Assembly (NCBI RefSeq): GCF_037975245.1
Contig: NC_092577.1
Span: 14,966,013-15,030,012 of the forward strand
Direction: 5' to 3'
Length of the DNA: 64,000 nt
Source: Apostichopus japonicus
Taxonomy: Eukaryota; Echinodermata; Holothuroidea; Aspidochirotida; Stichopodidae
How positions within the stretch are numbered: position 1 is the stretch's first letter; each line of letters opens with the position of its first letter. This document shows positions 47,101 through 60,107 of the stretch, piece by piece. The position numbers and the translations under genes are program-made. The notes under the pieces are model-generated. The model ran no database searches and was not told the DNA's origin. It was given only the letters and a program-made list of their open reading frames with translations.

Positions 47101-50100
47101 CAAATTTTTGAGCGTACTTTAAAATTCATCCGATTAGAACTTTTCGAATGTAGGTAGCGGCAAATATGCGGTTCGCGTGGTCGTAAGTGTTAGGTGATCT
47201 TAAAATGGTGATGTATTTTGAACACCGTCGACATCAATTTCCATAAGCAAAGTGAATCGGTTAGATATTCATCTGTGCCTGTTTGTTTCGAGCCACTTTT
47301 TTGGCAACCATATTGCTCCATTCGCAGTATGGATCGATTGAATTTATAATATACTTGGTTAGAGGAGTTAACCTGGCCAAATCGTCCTTCTCTGTTTCTA
47401 TTTACAGTAGTGAACAGTATGGAACTCATATTGGTTACACATTTCATGTTTGTTTATACGTAATTGTTCAGAGTTAAGGTCAGTGGCGTCGTGCCCATTG
47501 GGGCCCGGGGGGCACAGGCCCCCCAAATTTTGTCAAAGGTGTCTTAACATTTTGTCATAATTGAAAGAAAAAAAAGTGTTTTCGAAATCGAAAAGTAGAC
47601 TAAATAATAATTGCTCTTTGATGGTCGTTGCGGATTTCCCACACATGACACACCTCAAAGACGAATGGAAGCGTGCAAGCAGACTGCCATTGACTCATTT
47701 TGGAACCTAACTCAGCGACGTTGAATGAGAAACAGTGTCAGCAACTGAATTTCTTGTAGGGCCTACGAGAAATGGGGCTTCTGTTGACTGCTTGGTCATT
47801 GGTTTTTAATTGTTGATATTCAGTCAATCGAAACAGTTACATAATTACTGGTTGATAACTAATGAACCAAATGTGCCATCAACGCTGCCATCGTTGAACA
47901 ATATTATATATACGTAGTCCCAGAGTAAGTGCAACCCGTTACCTTTGCCTAAGTCAGTCAATTTTCCATGAAAAAAATGGCCATTTTTTTAAATTGTTTT
48001 CTAAGACTGTAACAAAGTTCGGAAAGTTAAGATAAATGTAGTGAACAGAGATTATGGGACTCCATGTGAACTTCTTCTTAAGTAATGCAATCAGTTCGCT
48101 AAAAGGTCCACCAGGATAAATTTTCCTCATGATCTGATAGGTAGTTTCGAGAAAATGAATAATAATAATAACTTCAAATACAGTCACAAGTAACCTGGAA
48201 AATAATCACTTCGTTACAGTGGCGGGGCTAGGGGTATTGATCAAGGGGGGCGAGAATGGTCTGTAGGGGCGCTTTTGACACTACTCTCAGCGGAGCGCCA
48301 CCACAGGTTGGCGCGGAGCGTACATAATTTTTTTTGAGTAAAGATACTCCCTAGATCGCCGGAAATGACCCTTTCCGGGCCTTGCTAATTTGCATATTAT
48401 GTGACAAATGTCAATAGGTAGATGAGAGCGCAATAAAAAAGTCAATATTCGCTAATAAGTAAAAAGTGGTAAAAAGCTGAAAAGGGCGCCAGCAGTCCAT
48501 TTGAGTCCGTCAGGGGGGGGGGGCATCCGCCCCTGACTGTGTGGACGCTCCGCCACTGCTTCGTTATCGCACGTTTTACCTTAGGTTTCGGTACTTTCGC
48601 TTTTTCTGCCCATGTTCACCCAGTCACCACTTCTCACGGGCATGGGCGGCGATCATGGATCAGCCAACACAAGAATGTCTCGATTTCTTAAATTTTGGGC
48701 GCTTCTGGGAGACGAGGAATTGGTAAACTGAGGAATAAATGGCGATCACTTCCTTCGAGAATATTTCCCAAAATAAAAAATTGCCGGAAATTTTTATCAC
48801 TTTTAGGGGTGTTGCTTACTGCCATAGGCGCGGGAAGTGCCGTTTCCTGCAATCTGAGGGGTCTGTCAGACGAAAAATTTTCTTGTACGCTGCGCGCCAA
48901 CCTGTGGTGGCCCTCCGCTTAGATAGTCATCACCTGCTCACGGCCCCCCCCCCCCAAAAAAAAATTATTTTCGCACAACGCCCCTGGTTAAGGTTGACTA
49001 CTTATGAGGGAATTTTTTTTTTCCCGGCGAGAGAGTGATTATAAAGATAGGTCTATGTAATTTTGTTGTTTTGGTGACAGGTGGGTGGGGAGGAGAGGGG
49101 AGGTTGGGAATTTAGTGATGGGACGGGTCCCAAAAAAAGTAACCGCGTGCGCACCACGTAAAAAATATGGTTTGAGAAACAACAGAAACAGTATATTTTG
49201 CAGCCAAACTTACGAGAAAGTAACGGTATTGGTACGCATACTTGGCCTATCGAACATTTGTTCTATCTTTGCGTTGCACTATTGCTATGCTAGTTCTCCG
49301 GGAGGTCGCGGCAATGTATAGATCAGTTGGCAACTCCGTAGAAACTTGTAGTATCAATCAACCCTTATTATGAAATGGTTGTGCCCATTGTATATTTACA
49401 AGCCAATCAGATGTTGCTTGATTCTTTCAAGAATAGAAAGGTTCTGTGCATTTCCTTTTGTGAGACCGTTCTACTAAATGATTGGGGGTCAACTTATTAG
49501 CGTAAGAGTCCCGTCCGTCCAAACGTGACCCCATAAAAGTACAAAATTTACTTACTATTGAATTACAAGGTATTTAGAATTTCAAGGGCTAAGAATTGGT
49601 AACAGTTTGGTAACAGTTCGATCACTATAATTGTGTAACTGTTTGTTTATTGTGAAACCTTTCAGCTGAGCTAACATTTAGTGAGGTTTTGACTGGGTTC
49701 CCAATACCTTTTAACAAATGAAATTCTCAAAATCTGCAAGACCTTTTAAAAAACAACAGATGCTATTTTTAACTATTGCAAGAGAGTTGTGTAAGCAAAC
49801 AGAAACAATAGAAAGAGATGCAACGATATATATATTTGAAGGACTTCATAATTTATTGGAGCTTGCTTGCTGAAACTCTAACCTACTACGTGCTGGTGTA
49901 AATTACTACGAACTTACCGCATAACTACATCATGTATTTACCAACTATACATATTGCTGTGGACTATGGCAAACCTACTTTTATGGTCCGGCAATATACC
50001 GATAAATTCGTTATATTGCGATCATATTCATACCGACGGTATGGCCTTCCTCATTAGTACCGATGTATAGAAGAATCTGTATTCTCAAACATTACGATAA

Positions 50101-53100
50101 AAGTATGCATTGCCGAATGTACATGACAACATGAACATATCACATTACACAGCTTTCATTGCTGGAAACCTGCCAATTGTTTTATTATATTTTTACTTTC
50201 CCGCGCCTTCTCAGAGAGGTTTCCTGAAGGATACAACGAAACTTTTCCAGAGAAAATTTGTTAACAAATTATTAAACTATACGCAGTTGAGTAGAACGGG
50301 GAAAACAAAATATGAGGCAAATAAAAGATACAAAAGACAGAAACACATTTCTTTCAATCAGAATCACTATAGAATGACGTGACAATGATAGTCCAATAAG
50401 AGCAAGAGAAACTTACATATGTCAATTTAATTCGACCTTCCAATCAGAGCGCTAGCAAACAACATGTGACATTGGTCGTCCAATGAGAGCCCTAGTAACC
50501 GACATATGTCAAAAGCTCTCATGTTTGGTTACTTGCCGTAGGCATGCGAGTGTCCTATGCTGTCCAATTGGTATTTGTGGGTTGTGTGGGGTAGGGCGCG
50601 TGTGTGGGCACGTGACGCCTTAGCTTGTAAGCACGATATCTCAAGATAAATAAACTCTACAGTTCTCATATGTAATATGTGGCTCTCCCATAATAAGAAA
50701 AAGAAACCTATGTTTTGGATGAAGCTCAAAGGTTACTTGGGGTCAGCAAAAGGCAAAATGTGAAAATCTCAAAACTATCCAAAGCCTGTCAAAATTATTT
50801 AGAACCCGAACATCAAAGGAGTTTATATATGCATGGTAGGATAGCCATTATGTAGTGTTAACAGTTACACAATTTGGTGTAGGTCAGAGTTGTGAACACG
50901 ATATCTCCAGATAGGAAAATGTATTGGCTCTCATATGTTGCGTGTGGATTCCCTATAATAAGTACAAGAAAAAACATATCGTTTTAGGTGGATGTGAAAG
51001 GTCATTTTGGGTCATCAAAGGTCACACTCTTTAAAGCCTTATAAACACAAAGCTTGTGAACACGATACCCCAAGATAGGGTAAATAACATAGCTCATATT
51101 TCGCATATTTTTTGGTTATAGTGGGTGCTTGAACCCTATTATTTTGGGTGGAGGTCAAATGTCATTTGGGATCAGCAGAGGTCCAAATGTCTAAATATCA
51201 AGATTACTTTATCCTAAGAACTTTACCTCCAACATATATTATATATTCATGGTAGATAACTCAAATGATAAACAGGGGCGTAGCGAAGGGGTTTTTGTTG
51301 GGGGGTGTGGAGAATTTGATTTGCCGACGGATCTGGAAGTGGTGACTGAAATGTGGGAGGGGTCTAAGGGGAGGGGGTCTACACCTCCCCTTTGGAAAAA
51401 TTTTATGATATTCGCAGCTGCCATTAATTAAGGAAGAAACCAAGCCGCAGTCTCTTACCAGAAAATTATAGAGGGGAAGTATGATTTCCTTAATGACGGA
51501 CGTGACAAAAACTAATAATAAAAAGGTAACAAAGACAACCATGTGAAATTGCATCAATATTTGTCACAGTGAATTGCCACATGATGTATGACAATGAAGA
51601 TTATATGGTTGGGTGTTTTTTACAGTTTGCAAGTTTGTTGATACTGTGAATATTGTATGAACAAAAATATTAAAGAAGCAAGTTGAAGTAATGACTGGCT
51701 AAACGTTTCTCAAATATTGATGCCAGCACTAAATGTCAATTGCCCACATAAAATAATCCAAGCCACGGATGCAGAAAGAGTCCTGGATATGAAAGAAAAC
51801 AAAATTAAATGATAACAGAATGTTGGAAAGTAGGAGACATTATATAGCCACATGAATAATGATTTAACATTGCTTTTAAAAGCAACAGGCAGAGATTACT
51901 TGCAACAAGCCCATATTACATAACATATTATAGTGAAACTTGTAACTGCATTTTCTCTCTGAAAATTACAGAAACGTACAGCAGTACAGGGTGAGGAACT
52001 TCATTACAACGTGAAATAGGCACATGTGCAACCAAAACAAAAAACTCAACTGCAATATGAATTCACACGCAAAAGAATACTACCAAAATGCGTACCGAAC
52101 ACTGTATGAAAATTCAGCGTAGGCTTATCCTTAGCCTATTGTTGAAAACAATAGATAGTTATATATTTTACAAAGCTTCACCTACAAAAATGAGGCCCTG
52201 CTCTTGCCACAAAGTAAAGAACCGATGTTGACTTGTCACTGACTCGACCTACCTGTAGCCTAAAGTGAATTGATCCAGAATTAGCAGGTGGGCCTATGTA
52301 TCGTTAGCTACACCGGATGAATTTTCACAATGGTAAAAAATTACTTAGTACTGACTATAGCCTACTGACTAAGACAGTACCTTGTTTAATAATATGATTA
52401 TTTAATTTTCAAGTTCTAGTATTAAATATACTAGGGCCCTGGGGGAGTGGGGTATTGCCAGTGTTGAAAACCACCAGTGACTACATAGTAAACTAATATC
52501 AGTGTAGCCGGTCAAAAACGCAGTGACCAGGCGTAAATATATTTTTAGGTTTGGGAAGATTACAAGTGGCACCTTCCCATGAGGGTAGGGCCGGTTCACT
52601 CTGAGATCGTGGGGACAACTTAAAAAGGCGGAACGCTCACACAAAAACAAACAAATAAAGGTAAAGTGGTGTGTTTACGATGCACATGGACGTTGTATTA
52701 ATATCAATGGGGTTACTTAAACTTAATGTGAAATTATATCAATGGGTGTAACTTACATATTCGGAACTCTTACTTCTTATAACGACTCCACTGAACTTAA
52801 TGGAAAAATAATACTTATCAGTCCCAACGAAATAATAACAAAATCGCGGCGCGGGTCGACCGAATACAATTTGAAAACGAAATTGTCTCCTTGGGGAACT
52901 TCTAAGGCGGTTCACTTAGTTGGGGACGTCTCTGGATTGAGTGGTTCTCTGGATAGCTCGCGACTCGGGGAAATAACCTCTCAGAGGCTTCTCAGCTTGG
53001 GCGTCTCTAGGAGAAACTGTTCATCACTCAGGTTGGGTCATCGCAGGGGTTCACTTCCGAATCCAAACAAGGACGTAGAATTAAAATGGGGATTTATAGT

Positions 53101-56100
53101 TCCATCACAACAGAAAATTAGCACAACAAATAATAGGGTTGCCAGATATTAGCACAGGATGAAATATAGTTCTGCCTCCATTGGTACAGCTTCGGGTGAT
53201 AAACTTTTATTAAATATGAAATTTCCTTGTAAAACAGTTCCAGGTGTTTACTAAATTAGAATATCCATTTGTAGAACAAGCTCCGGGTATTCACTAAACT
53301 TTTATATAAACTCCATGGGTAAATAGCTTCAAGTGTCCACTTAACTTCTAATTAATTTAATACTGGTCCTCTACTCTATTACTGGTGAAGTTAGTCTAAG
53401 AAAATAATTATGATCTCGTGCCCAACCATTTCAAACCTAATCCTTCCCCTTTTCTCCTCTAACTATTACTAACTCGACGTCAGTGTCTTTTCTTAATTTT
53501 CCCCCTACCATGATACCCTATTCACTCCATCCCATAATAATAAGAATACACCCCATAATGATAAGAATACATCCCATAATAATAAGAATACATCCCATAA
53601 TAATAGTACAAGGCAACTCACACATGACCACCTTTAACCAATTAAACACAAAGGTTTGTTCATTGAATATTTATGATTTAGCCTTTGTCTCAACTTTCCC
53701 CCTCCTACTCTAGACCAGCTTGCACTCCACTTCCTGATATCTGAGGTCTAGTGACCAACCAGCTGTCAATTAACACTTAATACATAATTTACCAGACACT
53801 TTACTAAACTTATGGTGTCCTTGGGTACATTTAAAATAATCATCTATCCCCAAAACATTCCTATCTAACCAAAAACAAAGTTATAAAATTGTCTATTTCA
53901 CCCACAGTTCTGAAAAGGGATAGACTCTTGGAGCCATTCATTTATTCCTAGAAAATAGGACCACACAAAACAATTACTTTGCTTAAGAAAAAGACAGGTC
54001 GCACAGGGCCACCCGACCACTAACTGTTGCCATGTAGTAGTTAGCAATAAAAGTGAAAATTAAGGGAACTCCTAAATCTACCAAGTAAAGGTTATTCATT
54101 GTCAAATGAATAAAAACAAGAAGAAAAGAAAATGAAAGAAAATGATCAAATGAATCAAAACAAAAGAAGGAAAATAAAAGAAAATGATAACTATACAAAA
54201 CATTAACCAGGTTATGCTCTGGTTACATCAGCATAAGCCTAGAACTGTGTAAATTTACTAGCACTAACCTACTTTTGACTGCTCTAGTAAAGTCCTCCAA
54301 AGTTCAAGGAAACGACATTGTATTCGTAAACAATTTCTACCACTTGAAATGTTACATCATAACCAAACAGTCCCATTATGATTAATACAATGCATTGTAG
54401 AATACTTATAATTATAACCCTAGGCTACACGATATATCAATTTGCACTCACAATAAACCACGATAATTGTAATTAACCACGATAGGATACGTCGATGACG
54501 GTGACCAAGTGTACCCTAAAAACATTGCCACTTTAGTTCGACCAAGAATGCTAGAACAACTCAGAATTTAGCCCCAAATAATTGTTTGACTTGTTTTATA
54601 CCATCAGCCGAGCGATGGAGGTAGTAACTTCTTGAAAACGGAAAATGTGTAATTCGAAACATAAAAGGTTTGTTCGCACGTTTCGTTTGTATTTTTCAAG
54701 CCGGTGTAAAGAAAGTTCCGAAATTCATCCACATCTCGAGTCCGACATCGGCGCAAACAGATATTCAATGAATATATGAACCTTTTCTCCAAAATTTTGC
54801 TTCAAGCAATTCGATTGCTGCTGTATGAATATGTTATAAAACGGATTTTCAGAGGATATCAGAGTGGAGCTCCCATAATGCATTTCACCGCTTTTGCCAA
54901 GTGTTTAAAGATTGTGCCATAACGGTTAAAGGTCGCACTCTGATTTCTGACTGAATGTGTCTATATTTCACAGATTGTTCTTTCTAGATATGGTAGTATT
55001 TTTGACTAACCCTTGTATACTGTAAATGTTTTAATAGTAAATTAAATGGTTGATGCCCACAAGGGAGTGCTACCAAATAAGAAATAAGAGCTGGAAATCT
55101 CTGATCTTTTCTTACTCTCACTTAATTCTTGGACAAATTTAACTCATTTGTTCTACGTTAGTCAGATAGTTATTTTGAATTTTCGAGCACATTGTATTGC
55201 AATGAATCACAAAGCCAATCAGCTCCCCGGTTATAAGGTCACTACAAAAACTTTTTCAACATGATAATTGATTGCTGGTACCTTCCGTTATATATTTCCG
55301 CAACAGTTAATGGATAATCCATGTTCATTTTGAAGTGGAGTGTTAGCTCAGTCGTTCACGCCGGTGCCTTTCAATCATAAGTTTCCGAGTTCAAATCACT
55401 CCAAGATTAATGTATGTCGTCTAGTGACAGAGTTGTTGACAATTGACAATTCATAATCATGGACGTTAAATATGAATCTAAGAGACTGACTTCGGTCAGC
55501 ATGCGGCTTTGATAAGCCAGAGATGGCTTCGTCGCGAGATCCTGCTTGAGGATCTAAAATACATACATACACACATACATACCAGGGGCGTATCCAGGAT
55601 TTTCTAACCCGGGGGGGGGGGGGGCGAATTACTATCTAAGCGGAGAGCCACCATCGGTTGGCGCGCAGTGTACAAGAAAAAAAAAACTGGTTTTTACACT
55701 CCCCAGATCACCGGAAATGGCACTTCTCGGGCTTGAAAATGACCAACCAGATGTACACTTTTGCCTGAGAACCAAGTATTTCCCAACAGTTTTTTTTCCA
55801 TCCATAAACTTTTGAAGATTTTCTTCAGTCACAAATCATGCTCGACCTCATCGCATGTCCTGTGGATCATTGCTTTTGTAGGTGATTCTACGTCGCGGCC
55901 CACAATACCCGACAGCCCCACTTTTCAAGGTTTTCAGTCCATTATTTGTTCAGAATTTGAAAATTCACTTCAAAACATACACATAATGTTGCAATAAATG
56001 CCATCTATGGACAACCAATATAGAAAAACCTCCTTCAACCCCTCCTAGACCGGTCAAAGTTACACGAGTAGAGGGAAGTATGATGTAGAATGTTGGTAAG

Positions 56101-59100
56101 GAAATTTTCGAAAATTCAGACACAGTTAATTTATTGGTGTACAAATATTAAACCCTCTTATAACGGCTATTATAAAACTTGGTTGAAGGAAATGAAATAA
56201 TAGCAGATATTTCCGAAACCGAACACTACACACATAGGCGTAGGAGGCGGGGGGGGGGGGCGCGTTCCTACTGAAAGAAAAATAAATTGCAATGATGTTT
56301 AGCTAAAGGAAATGAAAAAAATATCTCCTTGATAATTAAAATAAAGTTCTAAGCTTGGTCGACTAATTCGCCATTACTAATGTAAAAGAGAATTTGACAT
56401 AATTGGACCTCCGTGCTTTTTCTCCATCTACATAAGACATTTCGTTGTTTACATTAGCATCCCGCGGTATACTGCGCAATTTCCACGGACCGTACGGTAC
56501 ACGTTGTTATGCGATGTAATAACCGATGCTTGCCTATATGATATTGACACTGTATTGTTGAACGCGCGCGGAGAGCGCGAAAAATTTAGGTTATATTTAT
56601 CGGGCAAGCCGTTACAGCCCCCAAATCGAATTGGGTTCCTATGACTACACACATCGACAGTTTCGAGGCTGTTCATCCTGGAACCGCCATTTTCATGCTC
56701 ACTGATATGATGTGATATCTGCTGTTTGCTTTACAAATTCGAACAGATGCGCAGCGAATAATTTGCCAAGGGAGGGGCGAAGCCTGTAGGCAAACTATCT
56801 AAGCGTAGCGCCACCACGAATTGGCGCGAAGCGTACAAGAAAATTTTGGCCGAAAATGCCTCCCAGATCGCTGGAAATGACACTTCCCATGCCTTGTAAG
56901 TTGCATCTAAGCATTTTCTATTTTGAAATTACTAGCGATATCATAAAAAAGAAATATGCTCGGGGGGGGGTGGCGGTCTCCCCCTTCCCGAAATGCGTCA
57001 TGTTCCCGACGACTCGGTCGAGTTCGAGACCAGCCACAGTTGGTTTCATAGCACAATTGTTTAAGGCGTCCATACACACACACGTTATGATAAACCATAT
57101 ATAGTATTTATATAGATACATTAGTGAGAGAGGAAAAATGGAAACGTCGGTGTAAGGGGTTGGGTGAGGCGCACGCCCCTTCCGAAGTCCTCGCTCCGTC
57201 ACTGGCTACCCGGCCATGTGTATATAATAGGGATAAGCGCTATAATGATGTCACTGTTCCTCTTTCTCTTCCCGGTGTCTTGGCGGTTTTCTTTTACTCC
57301 CTCCTTTTCTCCGTTTTCTCTCTTTCTTCTTTTTTTTTCCCCTTCCTTCCTCCCTCCTCCTCCTTTCCCCCTCTTTTTTTCCCTTTTTCTTCTCTTTTCT
57401 TTTCTCTCCTCTTTTTCATACCCGGAGGGCGCGCGCCCCAACGCGCCCCTGGATACGCGCCTGCATACATACATACATCCAAGATATTGAAGATGTTACA
57501 GAACTTATTCTCATACGAAGAATCAAAATATTTTTGCTCAAGTATGTTTGTTTGGTAGAAGGAATATAATATATGTGGAACACGGGGAAGCAACGCAAGC
57601 TATGCACACTCAGACAACGGAGCGTGTTTAGTGTGTGATTTCCGTCGCATACAGTTAACTCAATGGAGAAGTCCAATTGACTTGCTGTGTAAAAATAAGA
57701 AAGGTCGTTAAAGCAACGTTCTTGCGAAGGACGGTACAAGAACGACCTGACCAAGATATATGATTGTGGTTATATAGTAGATACTTTTTTGTTAATATAT
57801 ACACATGTCCGCTGAAACTCAGAGAAAGTAGGAAAACAAATCTCCCGAGATTTGTGGGTCACTCTATAGTGTAATTGAGTATGAAGGTAGGATGGGGACC
57901 CCTATTTTCGTGCAGTCAGGCTAGCCTATATTAAATGTAGGCTTAAAGACATTGTCTGGTGGAAGATTTTGATACATTGTCCTCATAGTTCTTATTTTCC
58001 TCTTTCTAACCATGGCATGTGAACATTTGCCCTATTCGACGATTTCTACTTGTAGAAATCTGGTTTTTCAAATACACCAGTTTCTCACCAAAAGCACCGT
58101 TTTTTCGAACGCATCAATTTGGTGAATGACGTACTGCGGGCAAATAGGCAAACGAGCACTTTAAGTTAGCACTCCAATTTCCGTAGAAAATACGCTCGCG
58201 TGTACACGCAGGTGATTGCCTATATTATAACACATCGCGAACGTACGTATACAGCCTACCGTGTCCAGTTGGTACGTATAGCGTTGCGGGTAATACACTC
58301 AAACCACAGTTCATACACCGTTCTTCGAAATCGCTGAAATAAATTTTACGGATTAACTTTACTGTCCAATTGTTAGAGTAGCCTACAAGCAAACTTTTTT
58401 CGCATTGGAGCTGGACAGCGCGATGTATAAACAACGAAGAGTCTGCTGTTCAAACTTATCTCGTGTTACACAAAAATCACGAAATCACCGATGCACTTCA
58501 TATAGGACGGCTCAACGATTTTATTAGAACTTACATAATTTATGAGAAATTTCACCGAAAATTATGGAAGAAATAAATCTGCATTCAAACGCAGGTATTG
58601 TTGTGGTTACTGTAGCAACTGTATGTAGCGTGGGTTATGACGCTATCTGCATTTACGAAGACGACTTCACGTTCTCTACTGTTCAAAGTATATTTGAATA
58701 TCTATCCTAAACGATTAAGAAATCGTTTCTTGTCAATTAAACGCAACATTAGCGTTCGCATATTTTGAAAACATGTTTGGAAAATTATTTATCGTTTATT
58801 AATATTAAGGTAACTTCTAAGGGCTACCAGACAATTCCCTTAACGCTGTATGTGCGCGTACTGCACGAAAACAGAAGTCGCACGAAAGTAGGGCCGAACG
58901 CAGTATACTACTTATTTATATTTTAATATTATTGTCATCTTTAATGAGGGTAGTCTTGCAGAAGCACTGCCTTCCAGAGGAGCCAAAAATACAAAATACA
59001 TATACAATATAATGCATTAGAAAAACGGTAAACATCCAAAAGCACAAAAAGGACGGCAAAAAGATAGACAAACAAATATCAGACATCTTAACAAAATGTA

Positions 59101-60052
59101 TAAGGTTTCATATTGCGTTTAAAAATATTAACATCTGGCAAGCATTTCAAATTTGCGGGAAGACTGTTCCACGACATGCCTCCAGAAAATTTAAAAGACC
59201 TTTTACCATTCCCAGATCTAACAGGAGCAAGTAAAACATTATTAGAGCAGCTAGATCTAGTCCTGTACGAATGTCTATCTCTCAGTAGAATATTATTATC
59301 AGTAAGGTAATCTGGAGCCAGGCCGTGGACACATCTATACATTAGAATATTCCTGAAATATAATGCACGTTGACGGACATTTAGCCACTTCAATTCATCA
59401 AAAATATCTTTTACATGCACATCCCAAAGCCCACACCCCAGGACCCATCTAGCTGCACGATTTTGAAGAATCTGAACTCGGTCAACCAATTTGTTCGTCG
59501 CCGTTATCCAAACGGCACAACAATAATCAATATGGGGTACAATTAGAGCGTTGGACCGAGTATTACGTGTATACTGGTCAACACACCAACTAAGTATTTT
59601 TAGAATACCCAGTTTCTGTGATATTTTTGCAGTAATTTTGTCAATATGTTTTTCCCATTTAAGAAACGGGTCGAACCACATTCCAAGGTATTTGAATACA
59701 TACACATTTTCAAGAATATCATTAGCAAGCTTTACATTAAGGGGTTTTTATTTTTTGATAGATCATTCCAAATTTGTATTGCTCTATTACTAAGACCGAA
59801 TTTCCCTATGTTACTATGGTAAATATTGCAATGAGCGTTGTCGGCTTGTCTTGTGTGATGGTTATGTAAGACTCTGTTACTGCATATAAAGTACATATAA
59901 ATAGAACTTTGTTGTTAGAGATTTTTTTAATTAATATATTATTTGTTATTAAGAAAATATTTTCTGTACGCCTGGAGAATCAATAAATATATACTTTAAG
60001 GGAATAAATATAATATTCAAAGAATATATATGTTTATACATATATGTCAATA

Positions 60053-60107
<55 letters not shown>

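Larger units (their letters stand above)
46132..49008. other. 2.9 kb block private to unit 2
   Basis: Present between two blocks that are contiguous in unit 1 (junction at about 1860). It contains a fragment with GGGGCCCGGGGGGCACAGGC near 47500, the complete hAT-like element at 48217-48558 and a hAT-like end at 48810-48985. I cannot tell insertion in unit 2 from deletion in unit 1. No gene recognised. Confidence 0.6.

Noticed and set aside
52742-53152. 136-codon open frame on the plus strand
   Set aside because: No motif, no splice or promoter context and no resemblance to a known family; low-complexity Ser/Leu content. Not called as a gene.
53531-53606. CRISPR-like array
   Set aside because: The 21-base units are directly abutting with no spacers, and this is a eukaryotic sequence.
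55337-55410. A functional tRNA gene
   Set aside because: Boxes A and B and the acceptor stem are present, but the anticodon arm does not fold well and a SINE body and tail follow.
57124-57593. Several overlapping frames of 90-144 codons
   Set aside because: Artefacts of the pyrimidine-rich section of the 1.9 kb element.
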